From Purpureocillium takamizusanense (taxonomy: Eukaryota > Ascomycota > Sordariomycetes > Hypocreales > Ophiocordycipitaceae): DNA of 64,000 bases. The notes beneath the pieces were generated by a model. That model made no database searches, was not told the DNA's origin, and worked only from the letters and a program-made list of their open reading frames with translations. Where the stretch lies: positions 2,294,001 to 2,358,000 of the forward strand of contig NC_063073.1 in NCBI RefSeq assembly GCF_022605165.1. The letters run 5' to 3'. The translations under genes were made by a program, and so were the position numbers. This document shows positions 11,598 to 23,459 of this stretch, in pieces (position 1 is the stretch's first letter; each line of letters begins with the position of its first letter).

Positions 11598-14500
11598 TTG
11601 ATGTATTACGCACACACGCACGCACGCACCCGAGGTGCGGGGGGGGGGGGGAGATGTGATCGTGACGTTACAAAGCATATGATTTTCTTTTCAACCATCA
11701 TGCGGCGAGGAAGGAATGGCGCGTGTGTGTGGTGTTTACGGTTTTTTGTCTAGCATGCATTCGGCGGGTGGTATGGAGGCGTGTCACCGCCGCCGCCGCG
11801 CCTTATTAGCGGAGACCTGGTAACTAACCAACGCTGTTGTTGTTGTTGCTGTTGTTGGGGCTCTGCACGGGAGGGGAGGATTCTTTTCTTGGTCACATTA
11901 TTCCTTTGCCCCAGGGCCGAGCCGAGCGAGAGGGTCGCGTTGAATAAATAAGCCCCCGCGGCTATACGTACTACGTTTTGTGTGTACGTAGTTAGTATTG
12001 ACGTCGTCGGAACTGGGAACATGAACATTTGGGGGGGGGGGGGGGAGGGGGTGTTATGAATCAGTAGGGGGATTGTTTTATATCAAAGAAAAACAAATAT
12101 AATTCAAGTACGCGATGACGCAGTTTTCTCTCGATGCTTCGTCTTTTCTCTCTTTCTTTGTCTGCCCCAAGAGTGAATGACTGTGCTGATGAGTGAGCGA
12201 GAGAGGGTCGAGGGTCGAGGCCCCGTGGCTGTTGAGAGGGCACGCGACATGGTGGACGCGCTGCGTTCCTGCGTTCCTGGCGGGAAGGCAAGAGAGGGGA
12301 GTGTGTGTGTTGTGTGTGTGAGAGAGAGAAAGAGCGTCGTTGAGCTGCGTGCGGACCGTTGCGTGCGTGAGACACAAGGCGCAGATTGGGTTGAGAGAGA
12401 GAGAGAGAGAGAGACGCAAGCAGATGACAAGCAAGCCACCAGAGCGCTTGCTACCTTGCGGTTACTGCACTGCACTGCACGTAATGATATGCGTGGTGAG
12501 ACATTCGCGTCAGGGAGGGATGGGGGGAGGGGAGTGTGGCACGGTTGGCACGGTTGGGCTGAGGTGAGGCGGAGGGGCGGATGGGCGGCTGTACTAGTAC
12601 TAGTAGCAAAGCCACCACCCCGTAGGATGGCATGGATGGATGGATGGTAGGTTAGGGCGTCATGTCATGCGTAAAAAAGCCCCTGGCCCTGAGCCTTGTT
12701 GGGTCGATGAGACATTGTGCAGATTGAGAGCTGCAGGCCGAGAGCTACATGGGGATGGGATGGGATCAAATGGGGGTGGGTGGGGGAGGGCCTTGCCGCT
12801 GCCCCTGTTTACCTTATTAGTACCTTTGCGCCTACTACAGAACATGAAATACATTACATGCACACATGAGCATGTGGGGGGATGGTTTCTTGGTGTTGTT
12901 GATGATGATGATGATGGACATGTAGTACTCTGGTGAGGAGCGAAAGTTGTGGGGGTTCGTATCTGTAGGTAGTTGACTCAGTGTAAGACTGGGCGCGAGC
13001 ACTCGCTGGGCTGATCGCTATTATTGCTGGCTCTCGTGGGCGTATGTGCTTCGTCCGTTGGTACGTGTACTGTACGTGTGTGTAATAAACTGCTCCGAGG
13101 TAGTACGTAGGGCGCACGCACTCGACGACCAACTATATAGGTGCAGAGTACTAGATGTGATGCGTCGTGAGGGGCCTTATGGGGTGTGGGATGGGACGTG
13201 GGAGGGAGGTAAGGTGAAATGGAGGCGCTTGCTGAGAGTCAATTGAGCGAGCCTGCCTGCCTGCTTCTTACTCTGCGTCTGCGTCTGCGTCGTCGCGCCA
13301 TCCCCGTCTACAGGCCGCTGGCTGTTGCTGTCGTGTGTCTGTGTCCGCTATAGAAACGCATGAGCAATGACGTGAGGAAGGAGGAGGAAGGGGATGGGTC
13401 CGCCCGCGGGAGCAGCAGCAACATGCGGTAATGTGGTACTCGAGCTGCATGTGCATGTGCATGATGGAAAACATGCTCATCATTACGTATATATGCGAGT
13501 GCGAGTGCCCGAAACGCACCGGGGGACGGGAGGACTGGATCCTGTAAACGGTCAATGACTCGAGCGGCATAGACACATGTCTACCTGGGGCACAAGTACG
13601 AGGTATGTGTATGTGTGAGTGAGTCGTGACTGTCTATGCGAAGTTACCTGGTGTACATGCTGGGGCTGGCTGTAGTGTTCATGTACTATTTCCTCTCTTG
13701 AAGGCGGCATTGCGTTTATTGGCAGGGTGCGTTTTTCCTTCTTTCGCAGAACGCTCGAGGCAATATTTGGCTGCTACACCGGGACTGACTGTAATTACTT
13801 GATTCCACGGGTACAGACAGCAACAGCTGCGGTGACTAAGTTAGTTGGTTCCCTCAGTGTCAAAGATGCTTCAATGGCGGTCGGCTCGGCGGATTTCGGC
13901 AGTTTGTCACGCTACTAAAAGGGAAATAGGCTATCCGTGACGACCCGCAAACATGACGATGATCCGTGAGTGGGTTGGACCCCTGATGATGATGACGGGT
14001 GAGTTGCCGGTGGCTCACCCACCCGACCCACGCGTGCTCCACTGTGGGTGGGCGTTGTTCAATGTTGATTCCATCAAGCCCGCTTGACGACAAACGCCTA
14101 CGTCGTCCTGGATGAGGCGTTGGTGAGCGCGTGGGTGCGCTACTTTCATGCAACGTTTGCGTCGCTCTGCGGTTGTGTCCCAATTGCTGCGGGTGTGTTT
14201 GATTTGACGCGCGACGCCTTGTGTATATTGGTTATGATGACGTTGACAGACTTTACTGTGTGAGCCGACGAGTACGTACGTATGTGTGTATGTATGTCGC
14301 CTGGCCATCGGATGGATCTGTCGCCTTTGCAAGAGCTGCCTGCTGGCTATCCTATTCCTGCCTCGCGCTGCATTATGACAAGTCAATACCGCTCGACCCC
14401 AGTAACTTATACGCACGTCACGTAATAAACATCTCTCGGCGCCGCTGCCCGTTGAGCGGGGCTTTGACTCACGATACGAGCGTGCCCCGTATACACACGT

Positions 14501-15026
14501 GGCAATGACACGATGCCCAGCCTCGTGTACTTCATTACATGGTATTCATTGCCTTTCAGTCTGCTCCAGCGTTGAGTTTTTTTTTTATTCGCCACATGGG
14601 ACAAGAATCTCGAGGCTCGTCTCGCCTCTGGTCTTCGAACAATCAGGGCGGCAGTTACCCGGCGAGGCCCGGGGGTCCCGCCGCCGTGCATATAAGTAAG
14701 TAGGTAAGCTGGTGAGACTGGCAGGAATAATGCCTAAGCAGGTGAAGCACTGCCGCCACCGCCGCTTCCTCGCCATTTGCCCGTCGTTTTTTCTTCTTCA
14801 TTTTTCTTTCTTTCTTGGGGCCATCACCCCAGCCCATCTTCGATCTGTTCCGTTTCCACTCCGGATCCGAGTCGCACGTACATACCGCACGCCAGCTCCG
14901 ACGCATTGGGCACACCGTGCTGCTGCTACTGCTGCTGCTGCTGCTGCTTCGATAGACAGATACTGCGCGCCGCTGGAGAAACAAACAACGACAACGACAA
15001 CGACAACACCAGGGACGATAACAACA
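11598..15026. other. Gene-free gap (3.4 kb) with simple repeats
   Basis: I see no supported gene. Present are a 15-base G run near 12031-12045, GT and GA repeats around 12300-12415, ATG/GAT repeats near 12898-12916 and many TACGTA/GTAC-rich patches. A weak TATA-like TATAAG at 14691, about 335 bp before the next start codon, and CTG repeats near 14921-14948 may belong to the leader of the SnoaL-like gene. Confidence 0.5.
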
Positions 15027-15330
15027 ATGGCCGGCGGCCGCGTCAGAATCACCAAGCGCTACATCGCCGAGGCGTTTGCCCCGCTGGCCAACGTCTCCGA
15101 CCCGGCGGCCCGCGGCCGCTTCTTCGACTACGTCGTGCCCGACGTGACGTGGGCCGTCGCCGGCACGTCGCACTCGCTCGCCGGCACGCGGCACACGCTG
15201 CGGGCGCACTCGGACGCCACCTTTGACCGCCTGGGCCGGAAGCTGAGGGGGCCCATTTGCTTCACCGTGGGGCGCATCGTCCTGGACGCCGCCGAGGAGG
15301 GGGAGGCGGAGGCGGACGAACCCGAGCAGG

Positions 15331-15364
<34 letters not shown>

Positions 15365-15548
15365 GCGGTTCGGCAGCGATGGCGGTCGGTGGGCCACGGT
15401 CGAGCTGCTGGGCGTGGCGACGCGCAACACCGGCGAGGAGTACCGCAACGACTACCTCTGGATGACGCGGTGGAACGACGAGGGCAAGATGGTGGAGATT
15501 AAGAGCTACTTTGACACGTACCTGTCGGAGACGGTGCTCAACGAGTAG
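15027..15548 (+). CDS. SnoaL/NTF2-like domain protein with polyQ insertion
   Basis: Single-exon protein of 173 residues of the SnoaL-like (NTF2 fold) class; many fungal members are annotated only as SnoaL-like or ketosteroid-isomerase-like. Seen: N-terminal helix region with YIAEAFAPLANVSD at 12-25, FFDYVVPDVTWAVAGTSHSLAG at 32-53, a central strand region GPICFTVGRIVLD at 75-87, then WATVELLGVATRNTGEEYRND at 122-142 and the closing strand EGKMVEIKSYFDTYLSETVL at 152-171. Between the strands, residues about 88-120 are an acidic stretch followed by a glutamine run of ten and a Gly/Arg linker, which is not part of the fold. The start was set at the ATG in ACAACAATGG because upstream in-frame sequence reads as Ser/Thr/His-rich leader. 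Catalytic role and substrate are unknown. Confidence 0.8.
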
Positions 15549-16753
15549 ACCACGGCCGCTAAAACATGATGCCTGGTGTCAACGTCGTCTGCGTCGGGGA
15601 GGAGGACATGAGATGGCGATCTGGAATTGGCGTCGACGATGACGTGGACTGAGAGAGTTTATTAGATGAGCAGGGAGCTAGAGTGCGGTGCATGCGGATA
15701 TTTTTCTTGTTTTGTTTTCGTATATACAGCATCGATGTTCCCTTTGATGCTCTGTTTGGTACGCTTTCCAGAGCTGTTGGGCGCGGTTGAGATGCGGCTC
15801 TGCTGTCCGTTGCCGGGAGTTGGCTGCGTAACAGTGCGTTGCCTATGCGATGAACGTGTTCCTGGTGTATGCGTGCGTGCGTGCGTGCGTGTGTGTGTGA
15901 GGTGGCATACGTGCGACACATTCTGCACTGAAACACACCCGTCGCCCTACGACTGCATGCATGGGGCTGCTGATGACATCAATCCATATAAGGTACGGGC
16001 TTGTGTCGAGATGAGGGCTCCCGGTATGAGGGCGCTTTTGCAGTCTGCACGATCGTGTCAGTGCTCGTGGGCGGGTTTGCGTCTTTCAAGCTCTCTCTCA
16101 GGGTATGTATCGTATGTGTTATTAACCGAGCGGGCGACCAAGGACAAGAGTCGTTGGCGCTGATATATAGCCAAACGAGAACAGCGCTTGCGACATCATC
16201 ATCATCATCATCATCATCATCGTCACCCAAGGCTACGCAAGCATAACACCCAAGCTGTCTAGGAGCGGAGAGGGCATCCACACTCATAAGCGCTATAAGA
16301 GTATAAAAAGTATAATATACACGTTTGCCGTCTCTCGAACTGTCTGTCCTCCGTTTAGGCAGGTGTGTTGGCGGACATGTCCGTTGCGAGGCGGCACCCA
16401 ACGTACGAAGTACTATTTGCACGCGCAGCCGGACGTTGGCCCTCCTTCTCCTTCTTCATGCAGCCATCGTGGGGTCTGTCTCGGGGAGCAACGATGCCGT
16501 CCGCCATCAGTCAAAGTGCCCTCGCAGGCCGAAGCCAATGACGGCCCAGATGAGGGACCCGGCCGTTAGCACTGCCATTCTGTTTTGCAGCAAGTCAAGT
16601 CAGTCAGTCAGCCATGTGTAGGTTCAGCTCTCTTCGCCTTTTGTGCTAAAGCAGCAGCAGCAGCAGCAAGCAAACAACAACGACGGCAACAACATGTGAC
16701 GTATCACACATCGAAGAGAGGTGATGGGGGAGAGAGGGACAGGCGCAAGACGC
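15549..16753. other. Intergenic region between convergent genes
   Basis: Holds the 3' ends of the SnoaL-like gene and of the DUF4267-type gene. Seen: an ATC/CAT repeat at about 16196-16221, an AT-rich patch with TATAAAAAGTATAATATA near 16300-16318, GTACGAAGTAC at 16403-16413 and CAG repeats near 16651-16668. No supported gene. Confidence 0.5.
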
Positions 16754-17110
16754 TTACTCCGCGTTGAAGCCCTTCTTCCGCCACACCAGCCAAACGTCGA
16801 CGACGGTGACGGTCATGGTGCTGAGGATGACGGCGCCCATGTCGGCGTTGCGCCCGGCGCGCCCGAGGTAGAGCAGGGCGAGCGCAATGGTCGCGTCGCG
16901 GGAGGCGAGCACGCCCGCGAAGCCCACCATGCTGTCCCGGTCGGCGCCCGACTTGTAGTCGCCCCGGCCGCCGCTGCCGAGCGCGGTGATGCCGAACAGG
17001 TCCGCGGCGGCGGCGGGGCGCAGGCCGCCCGCGATGCCCAGGGCCGCCCACGTCGCGGCGACGCCCAGGCCGAGGCTGTTCCAGGTGGCTGGTGAGAGTG
17101 AGATGGGCAT
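16754..17110 (-). CDS. Small membrane protein, DUF4267-like
   Basis: A 118-residue single-exon protein with four hydrophobic segments, roughly at residues 8-30, 62-80, 84-100 and the stretch before WLVWRKKGF. The pattern of a Gly-rich N-terminal helix, an FGI loop, an SRD/ARD-like motif (GVLASRDATIALALLYLG) and a final V-D-W segment resembles fungal DUF4267 proteins, which are integral membrane proteins of unknown function; the family name is from memory of the pattern and is moderately sure. The start MPISLSPATW has no competing upstream ATG in frame. It is convergent with the SnoaL-like gene across a 1.2 kb spacer. Confidence 0.72.
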   Translation of the reverse strand: MPISLSPATWNSLGLGVAATWAALGIAGGLRPAAAADLFGITALGSGGRGDYKSGADRDSMVGFAGVLASRDATIALALLYLGRAGRNADMGAVILSTMTVTVVDVWLVWRKKGFNAE

Positions 17111-19185
17111 CGTTTGTTTGGTTGCTGGTTGGCTATTATGTAGTTAGTGGTAGGAGTGTTCAAAGGCTGGTTGGCTGACGTTGTGACTTGTACGTCTGCG
17201 ACTGTGTTGTTGTTGTTGTTGTTGTTGTTGTGTGTTGTCTGTCTGTTTGAGGCCGTGGGTGGGAACTTGTTGGACGCAAGGCGGAGGAGCTAATGAGCTG
17301 AGCTGAGGGGTAAGTTAACTTGTCAACCCGCGCTTTCGGAATGACATTGCTACTACAAGACTTTTAATGCGGGGGACATGTGATGCGACCTTGTAACAAA
17401 CTGGTCCCCGTGCCACCGTGATTCGCAAATCGTTCGCACGGGCACGCTCTGGCCGAACAGGTCATGCTTAACGGTGAAAAAGGCCGCAAGTCTTTTGCCC
17501 GCTTGACGAGCGGCGAACCGTCCTCCTCTGTCACGATTTCGTGGTCCGATTTTGCCGGAGCCGTTGTCGGACCTGCTTTGACACCAGCCAGGGGGTGGGT
17601 AAATGTCCAACAGATGCAGGGTCTGTCTCTCTCTCTCTCTCTCTCCCCATGCCCAGGTTTCGGCCGCGTCCAGTCTCCAAGCCTGTACGGTAAGAATCGT
17701 CAATGCTACGTCGACATCGTCCTCTTAACTTATCATTTGCAAGTTGGGATCATGTTCATACTGTATATATTCTTCAGGTCTGAGCACATCACCCCGAGGA
17801 AGACGGTGAGTCCGCTTCATTATTGATCATATCCGTGAGTATGCCTCTTCCCCCGGTTCCACAGCATTGGTGATTGCCCTTGACCCCAGCATTCAGCATA
17901 GTGGGGATTCCACCCGGCATCATTGTTGGGCTCCTCTTCCAGTACGCCCTAGGACTGACTGGCTTCCTTGTTACATGTATGGTGCATCGTTCGGCCCGCG
18001 TGAACAACAATCTGCGTTTTGGCATCGCACAGTAGCGTGTACTGTGCTGCAGCGTTTCATCCATGCGATCTCACGATAGCCTGCTTTCAAATAGGTGCAG
18101 CCGGCCCGAGACTTGGGGGTGGGTGGCGGCGGGGGGCAAGTTGGGCTGCTGCTGCTGCTGCTGCTGCTGCATGTGTCTACTTGCCTATTCAGGGCTCCCC
18201 GCAGGTTTATGCCCGTAGACGATCCGTATCGTGCTTCATGTACATGCGCCAAGGACATGCGAAGCAACGCAATAATCCTACATGCGCATCTAGAGTTGCA
18301 AGTGAGTCCCCGTCTGCCTTGTCACCCATCGTCAATTTAGACTTGCCGTCCGCCTGGTGTCTGTATGTACGAGCCACCACTGGTCTTACAAACGAACCGG
18401 ACCCGGGTGGTGGGTTGAGCTCGACACACCATTGAGCCACGAGAGAACCGTTGCGCAAGTAGTTTCTTCACCCCACGCTCAGTGTGCTCTGGTTGGCAAC
18501 TTTTCGTTCGTTGGGCCAGTGGCAGCTCATGAGCCACGGCGCTTGGTCCAACCTGAGATACCGGCTTCTCTTCACACACACACATGCATGAGCTGCCAGT
18601 CGTGGGCCCAACACAACAGCAAAGTTCGTATTAGGAAGGCGACCTCGTGCTACGACGGAGCGTCCGAGAACGCTCCTGCACGTACATACGTACACTGGTT
18701 GCACGAAAGGGCCGGCCTCGGTTCGGTTCGCCTACGGGGCATATCACGACGGGTCTTTTGGGGGGCATGCACCGGTGGCTAGGACGAGGTAGGAAGTTGC
18801 GGTCGGGAGCGAAGGGCCGCATTATATATGTACGTACAGCTGATTGAGCGCCTCGGGATTGCCGGTCACTTTTGGATATCGGAAAACTCGTGCCGTGGTG
18901 CAGCGCAGTGCAGGCACGCAGGCTGCGGTGGTGGAGACGACAGAGTAGCATATCCGGGTACAGCTGGCAAGGGGCTCTCTGGACCTCGGACGTGAAAGCC
19001 CGCATGGGCGGGACGAGGAAGATGATTTAAAGTGCCGAGGGGGGAGGAGGACCCTGACCCTGATCCTGACCCTTCGCTCAGTAGGTTTTTTAACTGACAG
19101 TTTTGTTTTCGCCCCGGAACGAGCGAGGTATTTGGCGGGTCAAAGGGGCTTTGGCAACATTACGGTACAAGGTCACGGCCTCACG
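17111..19185. other. Gene-free gap (2.1 kb)
   Basis: No supported gene. It contains a (GTT)n tract at about 17202-17230, a CT run at 17624-17643 and a CTG run near 18148-18169. The right end is presumably the promoter of the sedolisin gene; TATATATG at about 18824 lies some 360 bp before its ATG, too far to be sure. Confidence 0.45.
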
Positions 19186-20531
19186 ATGAAGCGCAGCCTC
19201 GTCGTCCTCTTGGGCGGCCTGATCGCCGGGGTCTTGGGCGCCCCCCGGGCGTCTATCGGCGGTCATGTGCTGCACCAGAAGCGCGACGAGGAGCACCGGT
19301 ACCATGACTGGGTCAAGCGCGACCGCCTCCATCCCGACACCAAGGTGCTGGTCAGCATGGCGTTGACGCAGCGGAATGTGGAGCGCGGCATGGATCTCGT
19401 CATGTCTGTGTAAGTAGTGGTCGCTTTTCTAGTCTGAAGGGACACATGGTATCATGGCCCGTTGCACGTCAGTGTTAGCATCGGGACGGCCACCACGCAG
19501 ATTTTTTTTTTTTGAAAAAAAAAAAACCATGATTAATGCGTCTTGAGAATCTTAGATCCGATCCCGATAGTCCTTCGTACGGCAAGTACTACACCAGGGA
19601 CCAGATCCGCGAGCTCTTCGCCCCCTCGGACGAGTCCGTGTCCCGGGTCAAGCGGTGGCTGGTGGAGTCGGGCGTCCCCGAGTCGGCCATTGCGGTGCCG
19701 CGGTCCAAGACCTGGGTCCGGTTCGACACCACCGTCGCCCACCTCGAGACGCTCGTCAAGGCGAGGTACCACGTCTACGACCACGTCGCCACCCGCGACG
19801 AGCACGTGGGCACCGACGAGTACCACCTCCCCGAGGGCGTCGCACCGCACGTCGACTTTGTGCTGCCGGGCGTGGCCTTTAGCCGCCTGGGCCGCGGCGG
19901 CGGCGGGATGCAGAAGCGGAAGACGGAACGGCCGGGTGTCGGGGGTAGGCCGCTTCGTCCCATGCCTGTGACGATCCAATCGAACCCAGGTGAGTTTACG
20001 AGAACCCCCCTCCCCCCCTCCCCACGTCTTTGCGCCGGCAGACGTCTCCGCCGTACACGGTCCGGTGGGGCCGGGCGCCGGTCCGCCGATGTGGGGCCGG
20101 GCACCGCAAAGACGCCCCGGGAGGCCCGAGAGCTAGCCCCCCGTCTCCGCAAGTTCCCACCGCAACAAAGGCCCTGCCCTGCACAGAAGAGTGCAGTGGT
20201 CCGACGGATTCAATCATCTTTCTGGTTTTTGGCATTGGGGAAACTGAAACTGACGAACCGGGGCGGCGGGCTAGGAACGCTCGAGGATTGCAGCCGCGCC
20301 ATGACGCCCGACTGCATCGCCAAGCTGTACCAGATCCCCAACGGCACGCTGTCGCACCCCTCGAACCGCCTGGGCATCTTCGAGATTGCCGGCGAGGACT
20401 ACGTGCAGTCGAGCATGGACCTCTTCACAAAGGCCTTTGCGCCGCACATCCCCGCGGGCACGGGCCCCGTCGTCTACAGCATCGACAACTCTACGGGGAC
20501 GTCTGACGACCCTTGGGCTGTGAGTCTCCGC

Positions 20532-20612
<81 letters not shown>

Positions 20613-21806
20613 CAAAGATAAACTTTTCTTTCTATCTCTGGCTGACACAAGACGAACGCAGGCCGGCACGGAAGCCATGCTCGACTTTCAGGTTGCCGTT
20701 CCCATCGTCTACCCGCAAGGAACGGTCTTGTACGTCACGCCCGACTCGGGGGCTGACAAGGCCGGCGTGTTCAATCCGTTCCTGGACGCCATTGACGGGA
20801 GCTACTGCAACTTTACCTCGCACGGGTATACGGGCGATACGCCCAGCATAGATGGCGTGTTTCCGATGCACGACTGCGGCACCGTGGCGCCCACCAACGT
20901 CATTTCCATCTCGTACGGCCTCACGGAGCCATCATACCCGGCCAGGTACGTTTTTTTTCTGCGTCACTTTATATAACGCGCCGAGTGCCCTCTCTCCTGC
21001 CCCCCCCCCCCCCTCCTTCTCCGGATCTTTGCTGACTGGATGGGGGAGGGAAAAGATACCTGGAGAGGCAGTGCGAGGAGTGGATGAAGCTGTCCCTCGC
21101 CGGCGTCACCCTCGTCGTGGCATCGGGCGACGACGGCGTGGCCCGACCGGGCGGGATGTGCCTCGGCGAGCGGTGGGACATGTTCGTGCCCGACGCGACC
21201 TGCGACTGCCCGTACATCACGGCGGTGGGGTCGACGTTCCTGCCGCCGGGCAAGAAGGCGGGCGTCGACGCCGAGCACGCGACCTCGTCCTTCTCGTCGG
21301 GCGGGGGGTTCAGCAACATCTACAAGACGGCGCCGTACCAGCGGGACGCGGTGGCGCGGTACCTGCGGGAGCACAACCCGGGGTACAAGTCGTACAACAC
21401 GAGCCGCGGGCAGGTGCCGCACTCGGGCCACGGCGTGTACAACGCGCAGGGCCGCGCGTACCCGGACCTGGCGTGCAACGGGGACAACGTCGTCGTCGTG
21501 GTGGGCGAGAGGCAGTGGCTGACGGGCGGCACCTCCGAGTCGGCGCCCATCGTGGCCGCCATGTTCAACCGCATCAACGAGGAGCGCATCGCCGCCGGCA
21601 AGCCCGTCGTCGGCTTCGTCAACCCCGTGCTGTACAAGCACCCCGAGATGTTCAACGACATCCTCGTCGGCAAGCAGAACAAGGGGGGCGCCCTGGGCGT
21701 GGGGTGCAGCAACGACGGCTTCTCGTGCGTCGAGGGCTGGGATCCCGTCACGGGCATGGGGACGCCCAACTATCCAAAGATGCTCGAGGTCTTCATGTCC
21801 ATCTAG
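19186..21806 (+). CDS. Secreted sedolisin-family peptidase (S53, tripeptidyl-peptidase-like)
   Basis: Acid-acting serine-carboxyl peptidase made as a secreted zymogen. Five exons: 19186-19409, 19556-19989, 20275-20519, 20662-20945 and 21056-21806, total 645 residues. Seen: signal peptide MKRSLVVLLGGLIAGVLGA; a prodomain to about residue 200 with SDPDSPSYGKYYTRDQI and AHLETLVKARYHVYDH; catalytic Glu305 and Asp309 in GTEAMLD; the oxyanion Asp421 in VASGDDG; and nucleophile Ser556 in GGTSESAP, where most family members have GTSAS. The C-terminal calcium-site region GWDPVTGMGTPNYPKM is intact, so an active enzyme is expected. Intron 2 (285 bp) has no in-frame stop and is a multiple of three, so its exact limits are less certain. 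Intron 1 holds a T12-G-A12 palindrome and intron 3 an AG repeat. Endo- versus tripeptidyl-specificity cannot be decided here. Confidence 0.9.
19502..19526. repeat. Homopolymer palindrome T12-G-A12 inside intron 1 of the sedolisin gene
   Basis: Twelve T, one G and twelve A form a perfect inverted repeat able to fold back in RNA or DNA. It lies about 30 bp upstream of the inferred acceptor at 19555. Confidence 0.9.
20536..20609 (+). repeat. (AG)37 microsatellite inside intron 3 of the sedolisin gene
   Basis: An uninterrupted 74-base AG repeat starts 16 bp after the donor at 20520 and leaves about 50 bp before the acceptor at 20661. It is read-through-open as Arg-Glu repeats in one frame, which is an artefact. 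Confidence 0.93.
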
Positions 21807-23209
21807 ACAGAGAGACGCATGTGTTGACGCACGAAATTGTTAGTGATGGGACACATATATGCCTCGGTATACTCGCGTATACTGTAGATGTCGACCACGA
21901 GGCAACTTGGTGCACCAACGTCTGTCCTCCAGGCTTTGCAGAACATGCGTGCCCCTTGACAATCGAAAACCATGAATCAGTGATATCGGCCATGTCCTCT
22001 GCCGGCGACGCAGGCACGCATCCCGGCGCCTAAAATTAGAACCAGCTTGCCCTCCCTCTCCCCCCCGTCCCTCCCTCCCGCCCCTCTGTGCGCGCGCGCG
22101 TCCGTCGCTCGCGGTGGTTTTGCCCATCAAACCGGAGATCCACGTCTGCCACAAGCTTGCCGGGATCGTCTTGTCGCAGCCGTGCGTGCTCACAGAAAAA
22201 ACCAACCTTCATACATGGCCAAGGTAGCTCTCCCGCCAGCGGGAGGCGGCGGTAGTGGTAGATGACTCGAGACAACAACCCTGGTTCCGCCCTCCGCCTC
22301 CGGTTTGGAACCACCATCCAGTCACCGTGGCGCGATGATCTTGGTAGGGGGCACCGCTACCCTCTTGTACTACTATATCCTGCATCGGACCCGACGCCAC
22401 CCGTCTACCTCTGTGACAATCGACCGGGGGGGCGGAGGGCCGCGTCTCCACCTCCAAGGCCGGCTTTGAAACCGGTGCCGTTTCCATTGCGGGTCTGGCA
22501 AGCGGCGGCGGAGGCGGCCTCCCCTCCCTCCCCCTCAATTGCCAAGGGCGGCATGGCAGTCGCTCCCGCCGCGCCAAGGTCCTTGACAGCTCGTTGGTTG
22601 CAGTCTGGAAATCCAACACAGCCCCGGAGTCTTCAAGGCAGTGTCCAAGTTATTAGTTCGTTTTGTAACTAACTAGGGCGGGCAGCACAGTCACCAAGTC
22701 CGCGGCCGCCCTCCCGCGATGGCTCAATTCTACACAGAGTATCCTGCGATGCGTGCTGTGTAGTCACATCGTAGGCACAAAAAAATTGGTTCTGCAGAGA
22801 CAATCCAAAGTCGACCATGGCAGTAAGTAATAAAGCAAGCAAAAAGACACATGTTCAGCGACCCCGACTCGTGGTGGCCCTCTTAGCAGGTGGCCGGCCG
22901 GCCGCGTCTTGATTTGATGCCAACGCTCCCTCCCCCCCCAAGACCCAGCGCGCGGCGACGCACGACGTCTCACGACTTGGGATGCCAAGGACGATCCCAC
23001 CCCAAGAAACGAACGCTACGCATGAAATGCTCAGAGCCAAGTTCATAGCCAAGTCTCAGCCCCGGTATCATCCAATGTTTCGGCAATCAGGAGGAGGAGT
23101 ACGGCGACAGCGGACGGTCCGAACAAGGCTCAGTCCGTCCGCCCAGTCGCTCGATGATAATGATGATGGCAGTGTAGTCGTGTGAAACGGTAAAAAGAGC
23201 TCTACTACT
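21807..23209. other. Intergenic region
   Basis: No supported gene in about 1.4 kb. It should hold the 3' end of the sedolisin transcript and distal promoter elements of the Cys-rich secreted protein. Short C runs and GGC repeats occur; nothing else recognised. Confidence 0.5.
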
Positions 23210-23215
23210 TATAAA
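23210..23215 (+). promoter_or_regulatory. TATA box of the BAS2-like gene
   Basis: TATAAA within CTTATAAAGGG lies 250 bp before the ATG and is followed by a strongly pyrimidine-rich leader (about 23233-23420), a common structure for highly expressed secreted-protein genes in filamentous fungi. Confidence 0.55.
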
Positions 23216-23459
23216 GGGCAGTGTTGTCGGCTAGTTCTCCCCCTCCCGTCCTTTCCTTCGTCTTGCTGCTGCATCCGCGACCATTTTCTTTCCTTCAACT
23301 TATTACACTTGTCGGCCCGGTGTCGACGGTTTTTACTTCTGTCCCGGCTCCGACCATCATCGCCTTGAGCTTTGAACTCTTTCACTTCCCTTCTTTCGAA
23401 TCTATTTTTTCCAGTCCTTTAGCAGGACTTGTCCTTCACGAACAAAAAAATATACCACC

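Noticed and set aside
20513..20851. Arg-Glu repeat ORF across 20536-20609
   Set aside because: Translation of an intronic AG repeat in the sedolisin gene.
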